A stretch of 64,000 nt of DNA, taken from contig NZ_LXEP01000044.1 of assembly GCF_001654835.1 (NCBI RefSeq), positions 62,001 to 126,000 on the forward strand. The letters run 5' to 3'. Shown one piece after another: positions 36,225 to 45,163 of this stretch; position 1 is the first letter of the stretch, and each line of letters opens with the position of its first letter. The notes beneath the pieces are model-generated. The model was not told the origin of the DNA. It did not search any database and saw nothing but the letters and a program-made list of their open reading frames with translations. The DNA is from Buttiauxella gaviniae ATCC 51604 (GTDB lineage Bacteria > Pseudomonadota > Gammaproteobacteria > Enterobacterales > Enterobacteriaceae). The position numbers were made by a program, and so were the translations under genes.

Positions 36225-37553
36225 TTAATCACCCACTTTTTTAAATGTCACAGGAACCACGGTGTCCTCCTCGTAGCGCCCACTGCACTCGGCGACATCA
36301 TTCTCGCCAGGTTTGCAGGATATTTCCGGCAGCGGATAGCGTGAGCCATCGCTACAACGCGCATTGCCACGGGTTTTAATCATCAACGTACCGGACTGCA
36401 TAAGCCCTGAGAATACTTCTGCTTTGCAGACAATATTGTCGCCATGCACCAGCCGCACATTGCCTTTGTTGTTAGCAATTTGATAACGCAGCGTAGGCGG
36501 TTTGCCGGTGATGGAATCTTTAACGTTGATGGCCACACGCCAGTTACCGTTGAGGAATTTAGTCGAGCCAATTTTTAGCGAATCAGCTGGTAATACCAGC
36601 GTGCCTTTAGGTATCTCAGCTGCCGGTGTAGTTGTTGCCACTACAGCAGGTTCTGGTTCCGCTGCTGGTGGTTCAACGACTGCAGCCTGTGCGACAGGCA
36701 ACGTTGAAACATGGGCCACAGGTGCTGCCTTAATGGCTGCCGGAGCGATGGTCTGAGGTTTAACTTCCGCTTGTTTCTGGGCTAAAGGTTCGGCATGTGG
36801 TGCCGATACCAGATAATAAGAGAGCGGGGCGGCGATACAGGCGATGATGGCGGCTGCAACAGGTAGCAACCAACGCTTCGGCTTTTTCGTGACGGGAGTT
36901 TCACGCACGACTTCAGGCTCTGGCGCTGATACCAATGGCTCATCATTTTGGGGTGCCACAGAAGTGAGTGCCGCCACGGAATAGAGGGGTTCATCGGGTT
37001 CGCTTAACACCATGACAGGTGGCGCAGCAGGCGCCGGTTCTGGCAGGAATTCAATAACCGGCTCGTGTTCTTCAGCAATGCGTAAGCATTCAAGTGGATC
37101 AGGGCGGGCACTACTATTTAGCGTCACAAAGCCCCAAAAAGTGATGACTGGCTTCCCGTCTACCAGATAAACATGCTGGCTACCCGGAAACTGCAATGTA
37201 TTGGCGAGCAACGAGCCAAAAAGTTGGATGGACGTTTTTTCCGCCTGTTGGCAACGCTGAATCAGCGAGGCGATGTTGGCCTGGCAGTTATCGAGATAGC
37301 GCAGGGCTTTTTTGCGTTGCTCATCACTGGCGGCAGCCCAACTGACAACGCTACCTTCAAAGGGGGCGTACCAGTCAACACGATCGCCTTCATCGTTTGG
37401 CTGAGGTATCGCCAGGCTATCGACCACTGCTTGCTGTTTGCGTAAGCGTAATGTTTCGCGAATTTGTAGTGCTGAGTCGAAAACCGTTTGCCCGTTTTCG
37501 CCAAGCGAAAGGAAGTCATCTAAGCATCCGCTGCGCAATAATGTTTTTGCCAC
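36225..37553 (-). CDS. srfA: SrfA family membrane protein
   Basis: A 442-residue protein and the first gene of srfABC. A cytoplasmic N-terminal region (about 1-225) is followed by one membrane helix (LLPVAAAIIACIAAPLSYYL, near 229-248), an Ala/Pro/Val-rich linker (about 250-315) and a beta-rich, cysteine-containing C-terminal domain expected in the periplasm. The topology would anchor the SrfB/SrfC pair at the inner membrane. The gene is divergent from a glutamine amidotransferase with about 200 bases between them, where the srf promoter must lie. No regulator site is recognised. Confidence 0.83.
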   Translation of the reverse strand: MAKTLLRSGCLDDFLSLGENGQTVFDSALQIRETLRLRKQQAVVDSLAIPQPNDEGDRVDWYAPFEGSVVSWAAASDEQRKKALRYLDNCQANIASLIQRCQQAEKTSIQLFGSLLANTLQFPGSQHVYLVDGKPVITFWGFVTLNSSARPDPLECLRIAEEHEPVIEFLPEPAPAAPPVMVLSEPDEPLYSVAALTSVAPQNDEPLVSAPEPEVVRETPVTKKPKRWLLPVAAAIIACIAAPLSYYLVSAPHAEPLAQKQAEVKPQTIAPAAIKAAPVAHVSTLPVAQAAVVEPPAAEPEPAVVATTTPAAEIPKGTLVLPADSLKIGSTKFLNGNWRVAINVKDSITGKPPTLRYQIANNKGNVRLVHGDNIVCKAEVFSGLMQSGTLMIKTRGNARCSDGSRYPLPEISCKPGENDVAECSGRYEEDTVVPVTFKKVGD

Positions 37554-37750
37554 GTCATCAATCCTGCTGTTTTCAGCTCCGCTTGAGCCATTTTCACACT
37601 TTCCATTTTACGGATTCCTGGCACAGGCAAACGGCGGAAGAGATGGCACTTTTTTCTAATTATCGGGCGATTGCACTTAAGTCTTTGGGGCGTTCGCAGG
37701 TTTTGTGCTACTGATTAAAGTCATCCCAAAATCAATAGGGCGTTCAATCA

Positions 37751-38464
37751 ATGTCAGAAACACTACCGTTATTGCTAGTTCAAATGGGCCACCCTCCCGC
37801 TGATATTCGCGCAGCTGTTGGCGAACAACCTGACTGGTTTAAAGCCGCGTTAGGTGATGTTGGCCCAATTAAAGTTGTTTGCCCCTTCGAAGGTGAACGA
37901 CTGCCAGCGGCGGGTACGTTTAGCGGTGCGGTGATTTCGGGTTCATGGGCGATGGTCACCGACCATGAAGAGTGGAGTGAGCGTACGGCCAACTGGTTGC
38001 GTGAGATTATCGGCGCGGGAGTTCCGGTATTAGGTGTCTGTTACGGGCACCAGTTAATGGCTTACGCGCTGGGTGGAAAAGTGGATTACCATCCGCAAGG
38101 CAGCGAAGTGGGGCAAATTGCCGTCAGCTTGAATGATGCAGCACGTCATGACCCGTTACTTGAAGGTTTGCCAACATCTTTTGATACGTTTTTAAGCCAC
38201 GAGCAAAGCGTGCTCACGTTACCGTCATGTGCCGTGGTACTTGCAGCATCCAGTCACGATCCGCACCAAATTATCCGCTATTCATCGACTGCACTTTCGG
38301 TGCAATTCCACCCAGAATTTAGTGCGCCAGTGATGAATAAAATCATTACCAGCCGTAGTGAAAGAGTGGCGATGAAAGGCAAGGACCGTGATGCCTTATT
38401 AGCCGCAGTGAGCGATACGCCTTTTTCGCGAGCGATCTTACAGCGGTTTGTTGCGTCATTGTAA
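37751..38464 (+). CDS. Class-I glutamine amidotransferase
   Basis: A 237-residue single-domain triad amidotransferase. The nucleophile elbow GVCYGHQL holds the catalytic cysteine (near residue 97), and QFHPEFS near 188 supplies histidine and glutamate. It resembles the GuaA-type amidotransferase domain and the gamma-glutamyl-hydrolase PuuD-like/YfeJ group. Without a synthetase partner next to it, the acceptor is unknown. Confidence 0.87.
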   Translation: MSETLPLLLVQMGHPPADIRAAVGEQPDWFKAALGDVGPIKVVCPFEGERLPAAGTFSGAVISGSWAMVTDHEEWSERTANWLREIIGAGVPVLGVCYGHQLMAYALGGKVDYHPQGSEVGQIAVSLNDAARHDPLLEGLPTSFDTFLSHEQSVLTLPSCAVVLAASSHDPHQIIRYSSTALSVQFHPEFSAPVMNKIITSRSERVAMKGKDRDALLAAVSDTPFSRAILQRFVASL

Positions 38465-38636
38465 ATGAGTGTGGTGGTGTATTGTGCTGCCGGTGGCGTA
38501 AAAACGCACGAATATCACTATTAATGAATAACCTGAGAGCCTTTTGTTATTTGTCAGAATATAAGAGCTATGGTGTTATTGACGCTCAAAATTATAAGTT
38601 CACTTTTCATTTGGCAAGCATACAAAAGGCACAACT

Positions 38637-40235
38637 ATGTCGACAGGGAAAACACTTCTCACACTGTTGCTCAGCAGTTTCTTACCCGCAACGGCTGCAT
38701 TGGCTGCAGCGAATAACACGCTAGTTTATTGTTCAGAGGCCTCACCAGAATCCTTCAACCCACAAATTGCCAGCTCCGGCCCTACGTTTGTTGCCAGTTC
38801 GCAGACGCTCTATAACCGCCTGGTTGAATTTCGCCCAAGCGATAACTTACCGGTACCGTCATTGGCTACCGAATGGAAAATCAGCCCGGATGGTAAAACG
38901 TATACTTTTACCCTGCGTAAAGGCGTGAAGTTCAATAGCAATAAAGAGTTTAAGCCGACCCGCGATTTCAATGCTGACGATGTCGTTTTCTCAGTCATGC
39001 GCCAGAAGGACCCGAAAAACCCGTACCACAACGTGTCGCAGGCGACTTACGAATACTTCAATGATGTCGGGCTCGATAAGCTGATAACCGAAGTTAAAAA
39101 ACTTGATGATAACCACGTTCAGTTCACCCTGAGCGAACCTAACGCGGCATTCCTTGCAGACTGGGGTATGGATTTCGCTTCAATTCTTTCCGCAGAATAT
39201 GCTGATGCGATGCTAAAAGCGGGCACACCTGAAAAAGTGGATACTGCGCCAATCGGCACAGGGCCGTTTGCGTTGCAGGAATATAAAGTAGATTCGTTGA
39301 TTCGCTATGTGGCGAACCCGAACTACTGGAATGGTGAAGTGCCAACCAAACATCTGATCTTCTCCATTACACCAAACGTCCAGACGCGTATGGCGAAATT
39401 GCAGAAGAACGAATGCCAGATTATTCCAGCCCCGGCTCCGGTGCAATTTGACGTCATTAAAGCCGACAAAGATCTGACTTTACACACGGTAGATGGCCTG
39501 AACGTCGGTTATCTGGCGTTTAACACCACCAAAAAGCCATTTGATAACGTGTTGGTACGCCAGGCGTTGAATTACGCCGTAGATAAACAAGCTATTATCA
39601 ATGCAGTGTTTATGGGGTCGGGTACGATTGCTAAATCTCCAATCCCGCCAACAATGTTGGGTTTCAATAAAGATCTCAACGATCGCACCTATAATCCTGA
39701 AAAGGCCAAAGCACTGTTAAAACAAGCAGGACTTGAGAAGGGCTTCGATACGGATTTGTGGTCAATGCCGGTGCAGCGTCCATATAACCCGAACTCCCGT
39801 CGTATCGCCGAGATGATTCAGCATGACTGGGCAAAAGTGGGTGTGAACGCGAAAATCGTCACCTTTGAGTGGGGCGAATACCTTTCAGGCATGCGTAAGG
39901 GTGAGCACTCCTCCGCACTGTTTGGCTGGATGAGTGATAACGGCGACCCGGATAACTTCGCAGATACTCTGCTTGGTTGTGGCAGCATCAAGAGTGGTTC
40001 TAACGCCGCACGCTGGTGCGACAAAGATTACGATGCGTTAACGCAAAAAGCGAAACTGATCAGCGACCCGGCTGCGCGCGCTAAACTCTATGAGCAGGCG
40101 CAAGAAGTGTTCTATCAACAAGCGCCGTGGATCCCACTGGCAAACGGTAAAACTTTCTACGCAACACGCAGTAATGTTACGGGTTATAGCGTTAGCCTGA
40201 ATGGCAGTGATTTCTCGAAAGCGAAATTGAATTAA
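38637..40235 (+). CDS. DppA-like peptide-binding protein (second copy)
   Basis: A family-5 periplasmic solute-binding protein of 532 residues with a signal peptide (cut near ALAAA-NNTLVYCSEASPE). It shares with the 13.6-kb paralogue, and with DppA, the blocks VYCSE.SPE.FNPQ, IGTGPF, KNECQ, MPVQRPYNPN and VTFEWGEYL. It is more diverged at the peptide-contacting segments, such as IIPAPAPVQFD in place of VMPFPNPADL. Like the other copy it has no permease or ATPase genes beside it. A different peptide or haem/amino-acid preference using a shared Dpp permease is an inference. Confidence 0.88.
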   Translation: MSTGKTLLTLLLSSFLPATAALAAANNTLVYCSEASPESFNPQIASSGPTFVASSQTLYNRLVEFRPSDNLPVPSLATEWKISPDGKTYTFTLRKGVKFNSNKEFKPTRDFNADDVVFSVMRQKDPKNPYHNVSQATYEYFNDVGLDKLITEVKKLDDNHVQFTLSEPNAAFLADWGMDFASILSAEYADAMLKAGTPEKVDTAPIGTGPFALQEYKVDSLIRYVANPNYWNGEVPTKHLIFSITPNVQTRMAKLQKNECQIIPAPAPVQFDVIKADKDLTLHTVDGLNVGYLAFNTTKKPFDNVLVRQALNYAVDKQAIINAVFMGSGTIAKSPIPPTMLGFNKDLNDRTYNPEKAKALLKQAGLEKGFDTDLWSMPVQRPYNPNSRRIAEMIQHDWAKVGVNAKIVTFEWGEYLSGMRKGEHSSALFGWMSDNGDPDNFADTLLGCGSIKSGSNAARWCDKDYDALTQKAKLISDPAARAKLYEQAQEVFYQQAPWIPLANGKTFYATRSNVTGYSVSLNGSDFSKAKLN

Positions 40236-40243
40236 TCTCGACG

Positions 40244-40268
40244 GACGCTTCCTGATTTGGGAAGCGTC
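40244..40268 (+). terminator. Terminator after the second DppA-like gene
   Basis: A 9-bp stem, GACGCTTCC (40244-40252) with GGAAGCGTC (40260-40268), is followed by ATATTTT. It lies 8 bases after the stop codon. Confidence 0.7.
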
Positions 40269-40307
40269 ATATTTTGGACTCGGTAAATACACAAACAAGG
40301 ATGAAAA

Positions 40308-40808
40308 ATGGTTACGTTCAGACCTATGTTACGCCATGATTTTCTGGCCTTTATTGATTACTTCGTTGTGGATTATGCAAGTGAGATAGCCAGTAGTTAT
40401 CGACTATCCGAAGCGGATGCTTTGTTACAGGCGCGACGTGAGACAGAGGCAAGTTTCCCGGACGGTGAAAAGAGTGCCGGGCAGGTCGTGTTATGCATTA
40501 CACAAACCCATTTGGGTGAAGAACAGCATATTGGCTATCTATGGTATAAGCCGGACTCAGAACTAAAATCTGTTTACATCAACGACTTTTATCTCTTTCC
40601 TCAGTTTCGTGGCCTGGGGCTGGGTAGTGAGGCGATGAAAAGTCTGGAAGAGCGGCTAATTCAGCAAGGCTATAACCAGATCAAACTTCGGGTGGCTGCT
40701 GATAACCGCAGAGCCAGACAGGTCTATGAAACTAACGGTTTTGCTGTCACCGGTATCAATATGAACAAAATATTGGGTGTTTCTTCCCATACTGCTTCTG
40801 AAGATTAA
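40308..40808 (+). CDS. GNAT-family N-acetyltransferase
   Basis: A 166-residue acetyltransferase. The acetyl-CoA loop is LFPQFRGLGLGSEAMKSLEE near residue 97-116 (Q/RxxGxG/A pattern), preceded by the strand INDFYL and followed by LRVAADNRRARQVYETNGF, the usual strand-5/helix-4 block. Start ATG 40308 follows CAAGGATG. Substrate unknown; a small-molecule or peptide amine is likely. Confidence 0.87.
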   Translation: MVTFRPMLRHDFLAFIDYFVVDYASEIASSYRLSEADALLQARRETEASFPDGEKSAGQVVLCITQTHLGEEQHIGYLWYKPDSELKSVYINDFYLFPQFRGLGLGSEAMKSLEERLIQQGYNQIKLRVAADNRRARQVYETNGFAVTGINMNKILGVSSHTASED

Positions 40809-40812
40809 TGGT

Positions 40813-41004
40813 ATGGAATCGTTTTTCTCCTCTATCGCAAACTGCCGCGTTCGCTGGCTGGACTTGCCCGATAGCGATTTCACTAAAGTTCAAACCCTGA
40901 AAATCACGACTACAGTATTACCAGACTGCGGGCATTCAATGTCGTGGGAAAATCCGTCTGCGTTGTCCGATGCTCTGGATGCATTCTGCAAAATGCATGA
41001 GTGA
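40813..41004 (+). pseudogene. C-terminal remnant of an alpha/beta hydrolase
   Basis: A 63-codon reading frame ends with VLPDCGHSMSWENPSALSDALDAF. That is the catalytic-histidine region and last helix of alpha/beta-hydrolase-fold proteins (GHS...WE.P..L...L..F). The upstream nucleophile and acid motifs and about 200 residues are missing; directly before it is the intact GNAT gene. No good ribosome site is seen. I interpret it as what a deletion left of a hydrolase gene, though a small translated protein cannot be excluded. Confidence 0.6.
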
Positions 41005-41126
41005 ATGGGCAGGACGGTGATGCTTATGCTTGAAAAATTGCTGCCGAGTCATAGCGATAGAGATAAATTTATTGATTCCTCACCTGAAAAGGTTAGGGTG
41101 TCGGTACAAAAATTAAGGAGATTGTT

Positions 41127-41360
41127 ATGGCGCACCTTGAAGACGTAATTGCCCGCGTAGACGCAGCGGTAACTGAAAATGTGATTGAGCATATGAATGA
41201 GTTGCTGATTGAACTGAGCGACGATGCTGAATTAACCCGCGAAGACCGTTACGCACAGCAGCAGCGTTTACGTAACGCCATTGCGCAGAAGGGCCATCAT
41301 CACAAAGCGGAAGTGGAACAGCGCCGTGATGATTTAACTAAAGGCGGCACCATTATTTAA
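41127..41360 (+). CDS. ydcY: YdcY family protein
   Basis: A 77-residue hydrophilic protein that reads almost like E. coli YdcY (DUF2526): VIARVDAAVTENVIEHMNEL, DDAELTREDRYAQQQRLRNA and the C-terminal LTKGGTII. It starts after AAGGAGA at ideal spacing. Function is unknown. It is followed by a strong hairpin and the convergent dtpB gene. Confidence 0.92.
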   Translation: MAHLEDVIARVDAAVTENVIEHMNELLIELSDDAELTREDRYAQQQRLRNAIAQKGHHHKAEVEQRRDDLTKGGTII

Positions 41361-41373
41361 GTTTCAGAAAGTG

Positions 41374-41410
41374 TTATCACAAACCGCCTTCGTTGAAGGC
41401 GGCGTGATAA
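41374..41410. terminator. Bidirectional terminator ydcY/dtpB
   Basis: Nested arms TTATCAC (41374-41380)/GTGATAA (41404-41410) and CCGCCTTC (41384-41391)/GAAGGCGG (41395-41402) give a long hairpin centred between the convergent ydcY and dtpB genes. Confidence 0.75.
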
Positions 41411-41428
41411 GAAACAAAGACGAAGAAG

Positions 41429-42907
41429 TTAAGCGGTTTTCACTTCCGGTTGCATATTCATCATACGGTTTAGCCACGGCACCATTGCGGCCATAATCAG
41501 CGCGATAACAAAGGTTGTGATGCCAATTTTGCTGAACACACCAGTATAAATCGGCAGCGTTTGCAGCGGATCGTTAAGGGATTCTGGCACTGCCGTGAAG
41601 GTGGCAACGTAGCCGCCGAGCAGGAAGGCCGCGGCCTGGGTCAGGAACCACATCCCGAGAATAAAGCCCATCATAGTTTGCGGCACCAGCGCTGCAACCA
41701 TTGCTAAACCTAACGCGCTTATCATCAGTTCACCCAAACTCTGGAACAAATACACCAGCACGATAAACCAGGGTGAGGTCAGTCCTTGCGCATCAGCAAA
41801 CCACATGCCAGCAGCGGCGGCAGTTAAAAAACCTAACGAACACAGGAACATGCCAAGAGTGAATTTGGCCGGCATCGTCAGATCTTTGCCTTTGGCACCA
41901 AAACGGGTATACAGCGAAGCCAGAATGGGGCTGGCGAACACCACCCAGAATGGGTTCAGAGCCTGAAAACTGACGGGGTTAATAGTAAAACCGAGAATTT
42001 CATGGCGCACGTTATTGATAGCAAAGAAGTTCAGCGACGTCGGCATCTGGGCATACAGAATGTAAAACAGTACCGCTTCAATCATCAGCACAAAAGCGAC
42101 GTACATGCGGTTGCGATCGCTTTTGTTTTGCTTCGCGGCCTCACGGAAGAAGAGGAAAATCACGATGATGGACAGCACAATTAACACAATATTGGCCACT
42201 TTTACGTTATGCATCAGCCAGGCACAAACGTAAATCATCAGCACAGTTCCCGCTAAAACCAGCAGTAAGTTTTTGTAGCTCATCGGCTTGCTATCGGGTT
42301 CCGAGCCAATGTCGCGCACCATGCCACGGCAGCAGAAATAAACCAGCAATGCGAAGACTAAGCCAATGCCGCACAGGTTGTAGGTAACGGCGTAGCCATA
42401 TTTGTTGGCAATGACAGGAGCAAGAGACAAAGACAACAAAGAACCGATGTTGATAGACATGTAAAAGAGGGTGAATGCGCCGTCCAGACGGGGATCTTTT
42501 GGCGGATAACATTTCGAAAGCAGACTGGCCGGGTTGGCTTTAAATAGCCCGTTGCCCACCGCAATGGTGCCCAGGGCAATAAAGATCATATCAGGATTAT
42601 GCAGCGACAAACCGGTCATAAAGTAGCCCAGCGCCAGTACCACGGCACCAAGAACCATCGTGCGTTTTGTTCCTAATAAATGATCGCCAACGTAACCACC
42701 GATTGAGATCAGCCCGTAAACCAGAGCGGCAAAGGCACCAAAGGTTACAAAGGCCTGTTCCTGTGAAAAACCGAGCTCTTGAACGAAGAAAACGGCCAGA
42801 ATACCTTGCACGCCGTAGTATCCAAAACGCTCCCATAACTCAACAAAAAAAATCATAAAAAACGGTTTAGGTTGCTGCAATAAACCGGTAGGGACGGGCT
42901 TATTCAT
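41429..42907 (-). CDS. dtpB: Proton-coupled di/tripeptide permease
   Basis: A POT/PTR-family transporter of 492 residues with 14 membrane helices. It matches E. coli DtpB over nearly its whole length: [15 protein letters not shown] is the proton-coupling ExxERFxYY motif near residue 22, and [11 protein letters not shown] and [20 protein letters not shown] follow. It imports di- and tripeptides with protons. With pepT and two DppA-like proteins in the window, peptide use is well represented. The start codon at 42907 is followed by [16 protein letters not shown], the family N-terminus. Confidence 0.92.
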   Translation of the reverse strand: MNKPVPTGLLQQPKPFFMIFFVELWERFGYYGVQGILAVFFVQELGFSQEQAFVTFGAFAALVYGLISIGGYVGDHLLGTKRTMVLGAVVLALGYFMTGLSLHNPDMIFIALGTIAVGNGLFKANPASLLSKCYPPKDPRLDGAFTLFYMSINIGSLLSLSLAPVIANKYGYAVTYNLCGIGLVFALLVYFCCRGMVRDIGSEPDSKPMSYKNLLLVLAGTVLMIYVCAWLMHNVKVANIVLIVLSIIVIFLFFREAAKQNKSDRNRMYVAFVLMIEAVLFYILYAQMPTSLNFFAINNVRHEILGFTINPVSFQALNPFWVVFASPILASLYTRFGAKGKDLTMPAKFTLGMFLCSLGFLTAAAAGMWFADAQGLTSPWFIVLVYLFQSLGELMISALGLAMVAALVPQTMMGFILGMWFLTQAAAFLLGGYVATFTAVPESLNDPLQTLPIYTGVFSKIGITTFVIALIMAAMVPWLNRMMNMQPEVKTA

Positions 42908-43190
42908 TTTCGTTTGCCTTTAGACATTTTAAGGAAGTATAAGCAGCTATTGGCGCTACACCTAAGTTCGATCTGTGATGGAATCGTATTCTATTTTGCG
43001 CATTCGTATTCGGTGTTAATGCCATATTTAAGCCGATACTTAGGGTATTGTATGGCTAATTTGCTTTACTGGTGGTTGATCACACTATCAAATCATGAGC
43101 ATGACATTTTTTATGTGTGCCGCGGTTATCTACTCTACAAAACGACCGATTTATTAATAAACATAAGAAAATAATATGACATTGTTTATT
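42908..43190. other. AT-rich divergent intergenic region
   Basis: This is the promoter side of dtpB, running up to the NtrC-like sites of the urea operon. It has long AT tracts. An 86-codon ORF in it has no ribosome site or family resemblance and is not accepted as a gene. Confidence 0.4.
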
Positions 43191-43207
43191 TGCACCTTTC
43201 TGGATAA
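43191..43207 (+). promoter_or_regulatory. NtrC-like binding site 1
   Basis: TGCACC-N5-GGATAA has a perfect left half of the NtrC palindrome TGCACY-N5-RGTGCA and a weak right half. Its centre is about 128 bases before the predicted sigma-54 start site and 31 bp (three helical turns) from site 2, the side-by-side layout NtrC dimers need. Confidence 0.45.
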
Positions 43208-43221
43208 ATAACTTAATCCTT

Positions 43222-43238
43222 CGCTCTATAAGAGTGCG
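43222..43238 (+). promoter_or_regulatory. NtrC-like binding site 2
   Basis: CGCTCT-N5-AGTGCG matches the NtrC palindrome with a near-perfect right half (AGTGC) and one mismatch in the left core. Its centre is about 97 bases before the predicted start site, the usual enhancer distance (compare the glnA sites near -108 and -140). Confidence 0.5.
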
Positions 43239-43300
43239 AAAAATGAATGATGCGTTCTTAGGTATATTTAAATCTCTTGATTATCAGCGCTGTAAATACC

Positions 43301-43316
43301 TGGCACGGTAAATGCT
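43301..43316 (+). promoter_or_regulatory. Sigma-54 promoter of the urea-use operon
   Basis: TGGCACG-N4-ATGCT matches the sigma-54 consensus TGGCACG-N4-TTGCW with the invariant GG (-24) and GC (-12) at exact spacing. The predicted start is about 43327, 30 bases before the allophanate hydrolase ATG at 43357. Together with the two upstream NtrC-like sites it predicts nitrogen-limitation control. Confidence 0.75.
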
Positions 43317-43356
43317 TTATTCATCTCATCTTGTATACCAGATGGGATTCCAGTTT

Positions 43357-45153
43357 ATGTCAGTAGCGACTTTGTCTGAATGGGTAGCCAGTTACCGCCA
43401 GCATCCGCAACAACTTGTGGCGGCATATCAGCAATTAGATGCAGATTTATCCCGTGATGATAACGCCTGGATATATATTGCGACGAATGACGAAATCTAT
43501 GCGCAATTAACCACAATTTTTCAGGCGATTAATTCTGGTGAAAAACAAGCGACCGACTTTCCTTTATTAGGCGTTCCTTTTGCGGCGAAAGATAATATTG
43601 ATGTCGCCGGAATGCCCACCAGCGCCGCATGTCCTGCTTTTACCTATACACCAGAAAAAGATGCAACGGTAATCGCTCGTCTGAAAGCGGCTGGTGCAAT
43701 TGTGGTAGGTAAAACAAACCTCGACCAGTTCGCGACCGGGTTAGTTGGCACACGTTCACCCTTTGGGGCGGTGAAAAATACCTTTAACCCGGAATATGTC
43801 AGCGGTGGCTCAAGCTCTGGCTCCGCATCGGTGGTGGCGCGTGGACTGGTGTGCTTCTCGCTGGGAACCGATACCGCAGGCTCCGGGCGCGTCCCGGCCG
43901 GGTTTAACAATATTGTTGGCCTGAAACCCACCAAAGGCTGGATTTCTACCGCAGGCGTCGTCCCTGCATGTCGCCTGAATGACTGTGTTTCGGTGTTCGC
44001 GCTAACCGTTGACGATGCACAAACCGTAGCCGCCGTTGCTGGTGGCTACGATCCACAAGATCCGTACTCCCGTTCAAACCCGCAAACTGCTCCGGCACGC
44101 TTTAGTGAAAAACTCCGTTTTGCCATTCCCGACCGTCTTGAATTTTTCGGTGACACCTTAAGCGAAAACGCATTCGCCAAAACCTTGCTGCGTTTGCAGC
44201 AGCAGGGCGCGGAACTGGTGCCGATTGATTTCACGGCCTTTAACCAGTTGGCCGAGCAGCTTTATTACGGCGCGTGGGTGGCAGAGCGCACCGTGGCGGT
44301 TGGCGAGATTTTTAAAAACAAGCCTGAAGCGATGGACCCCACCGTGCGCGGTATTGTGGCAAACGGTCTGAATTACACGGCTTGCGATGCCTGGCAGGCG
44401 GAATACACCCGTGCTGAGCTGGCGCAAAAAATTAACGCACAGCTCAGCGAGTTTGACGCGCTGGTGGTGCCAACGTCACCGACCATTCATACCCTCGCTG
44501 AAATGGCGCAGGAACCGGTGCGCTACAACTCGCAATTTGGCACTTACACCAACTTCACGAACCTGGCTGACCTTTGTGCTTTAGCACTGCCGGGTGATTT
44601 CCGCGCCGATGGAATCCCTGCCGGGATAACGCTTATCGCACCCGCATGGCATGACCAGGCGTTGAGTCACTTCGGGAACAGCTGGCAGCAGGCATTGAAT
44701 TTGCCATTAGGCGCCACCGATAAAACGCTGCCTGCGAGTAATGCCGAAAAACCATCAGCCAATCACGTTCGCGTTGCTGTCGTGGGCGCACATCTGCGCG
44801 GAATGCCGCTCAACCACCAGCTCACCACCCGTAATGCGGTGTTTATCGAAGAATCCTTTACTGCCGCCAATTACCGCCTTTACGCGCTGGCTAATACTCA
44901 GCCGCCGAAACCGGGCCTTGCACGCAGTTCCGAAGGGCAACCGATTGCAGTTGAGCTGTGGGATATCCCGCTGGCGCGCTTTGGCGAGTTTGTGGCGGAA
45001 ATCCCGGCTCCACTGGGGATCGGCACATTGACGCTTGAAGATGGTCGCAACGTGAAAGGGTTTATCTGCGAACCAGCAGCACTCTCAGATGCCACGGATA
45101 TCACCGCGTGGGGCGGCTGGAAAGCCTGGCTTGCCCGCCACCATAGCGCTTAA
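43357..45153 (+). CDS. atzF: Allophanate hydrolase
   Basis: A 598-residue amidase-signature enzyme that hydrolyses allophanate to two ammonia and two carbon dioxide. The catalytic lysine is in VPFAAKDNIDVAG (near residue 82), the cis-serine and nucleophile serine in GGSSSGSA and TDTAGSGRVPAG. The C-terminal third (from about residue 470, NHVRVAVVGAHLRGMPLNHQ) is the allophanate-hydrolase C domain seen in AtzF and in yeast Dur1,2. It is the first gene of the operon and ends 10 bases before urea carboxylase. ATG 43342, in frame, is an alternative start. Confidence 0.93.
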   Translation: MSVATLSEWVASYRQHPQQLVAAYQQLDADLSRDDNAWIYIATNDEIYAQLTTIFQAINSGEKQATDFPLLGVPFAAKDNIDVAGMPTSAACPAFTYTPEKDATVIARLKAAGAIVVGKTNLDQFATGLVGTRSPFGAVKNTFNPEYVSGGSSSGSASVVARGLVCFSLGTDTAGSGRVPAGFNNIVGLKPTKGWISTAGVVPACRLNDCVSVFALTVDDAQTVAAVAGGYDPQDPYSRSNPQTAPARFSEKLRFAIPDRLEFFGDTLSENAFAKTLLRLQQQGAELVPIDFTAFNQLAEQLYYGAWVAERTVAVGEIFKNKPEAMDPTVRGIVANGLNYTACDAWQAEYTRAELAQKINAQLSEFDALVVPTSPTIHTLAEMAQEPVRYNSQFGTYTNFTNLADLCALALPGDFRADGIPAGITLIAPAWHDQALSHFGNSWQQALNLPLGATDKTLPASNAEKPSANHVRVAVVGAHLRGMPLNHQLTTRNAVFIEESFTAANYRLYALANTQPPKPGLARSSEGQPIAVELWDIPLARFGEFVAEIPAPLGIGTLTLEDGRNVKGFICEPAALSDATDITAWGGWKAWLARHHSA

Positions 45154-45163
45154 GGAGACGACA

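Noticed and set aside
42914-43174. An 86-codon rightward ORF upstream of the NtrC-like sites
   Set aside because: No ribosome site, no family resemblance, odd composition, and it lies in the AT-rich promoter region of dtpB.
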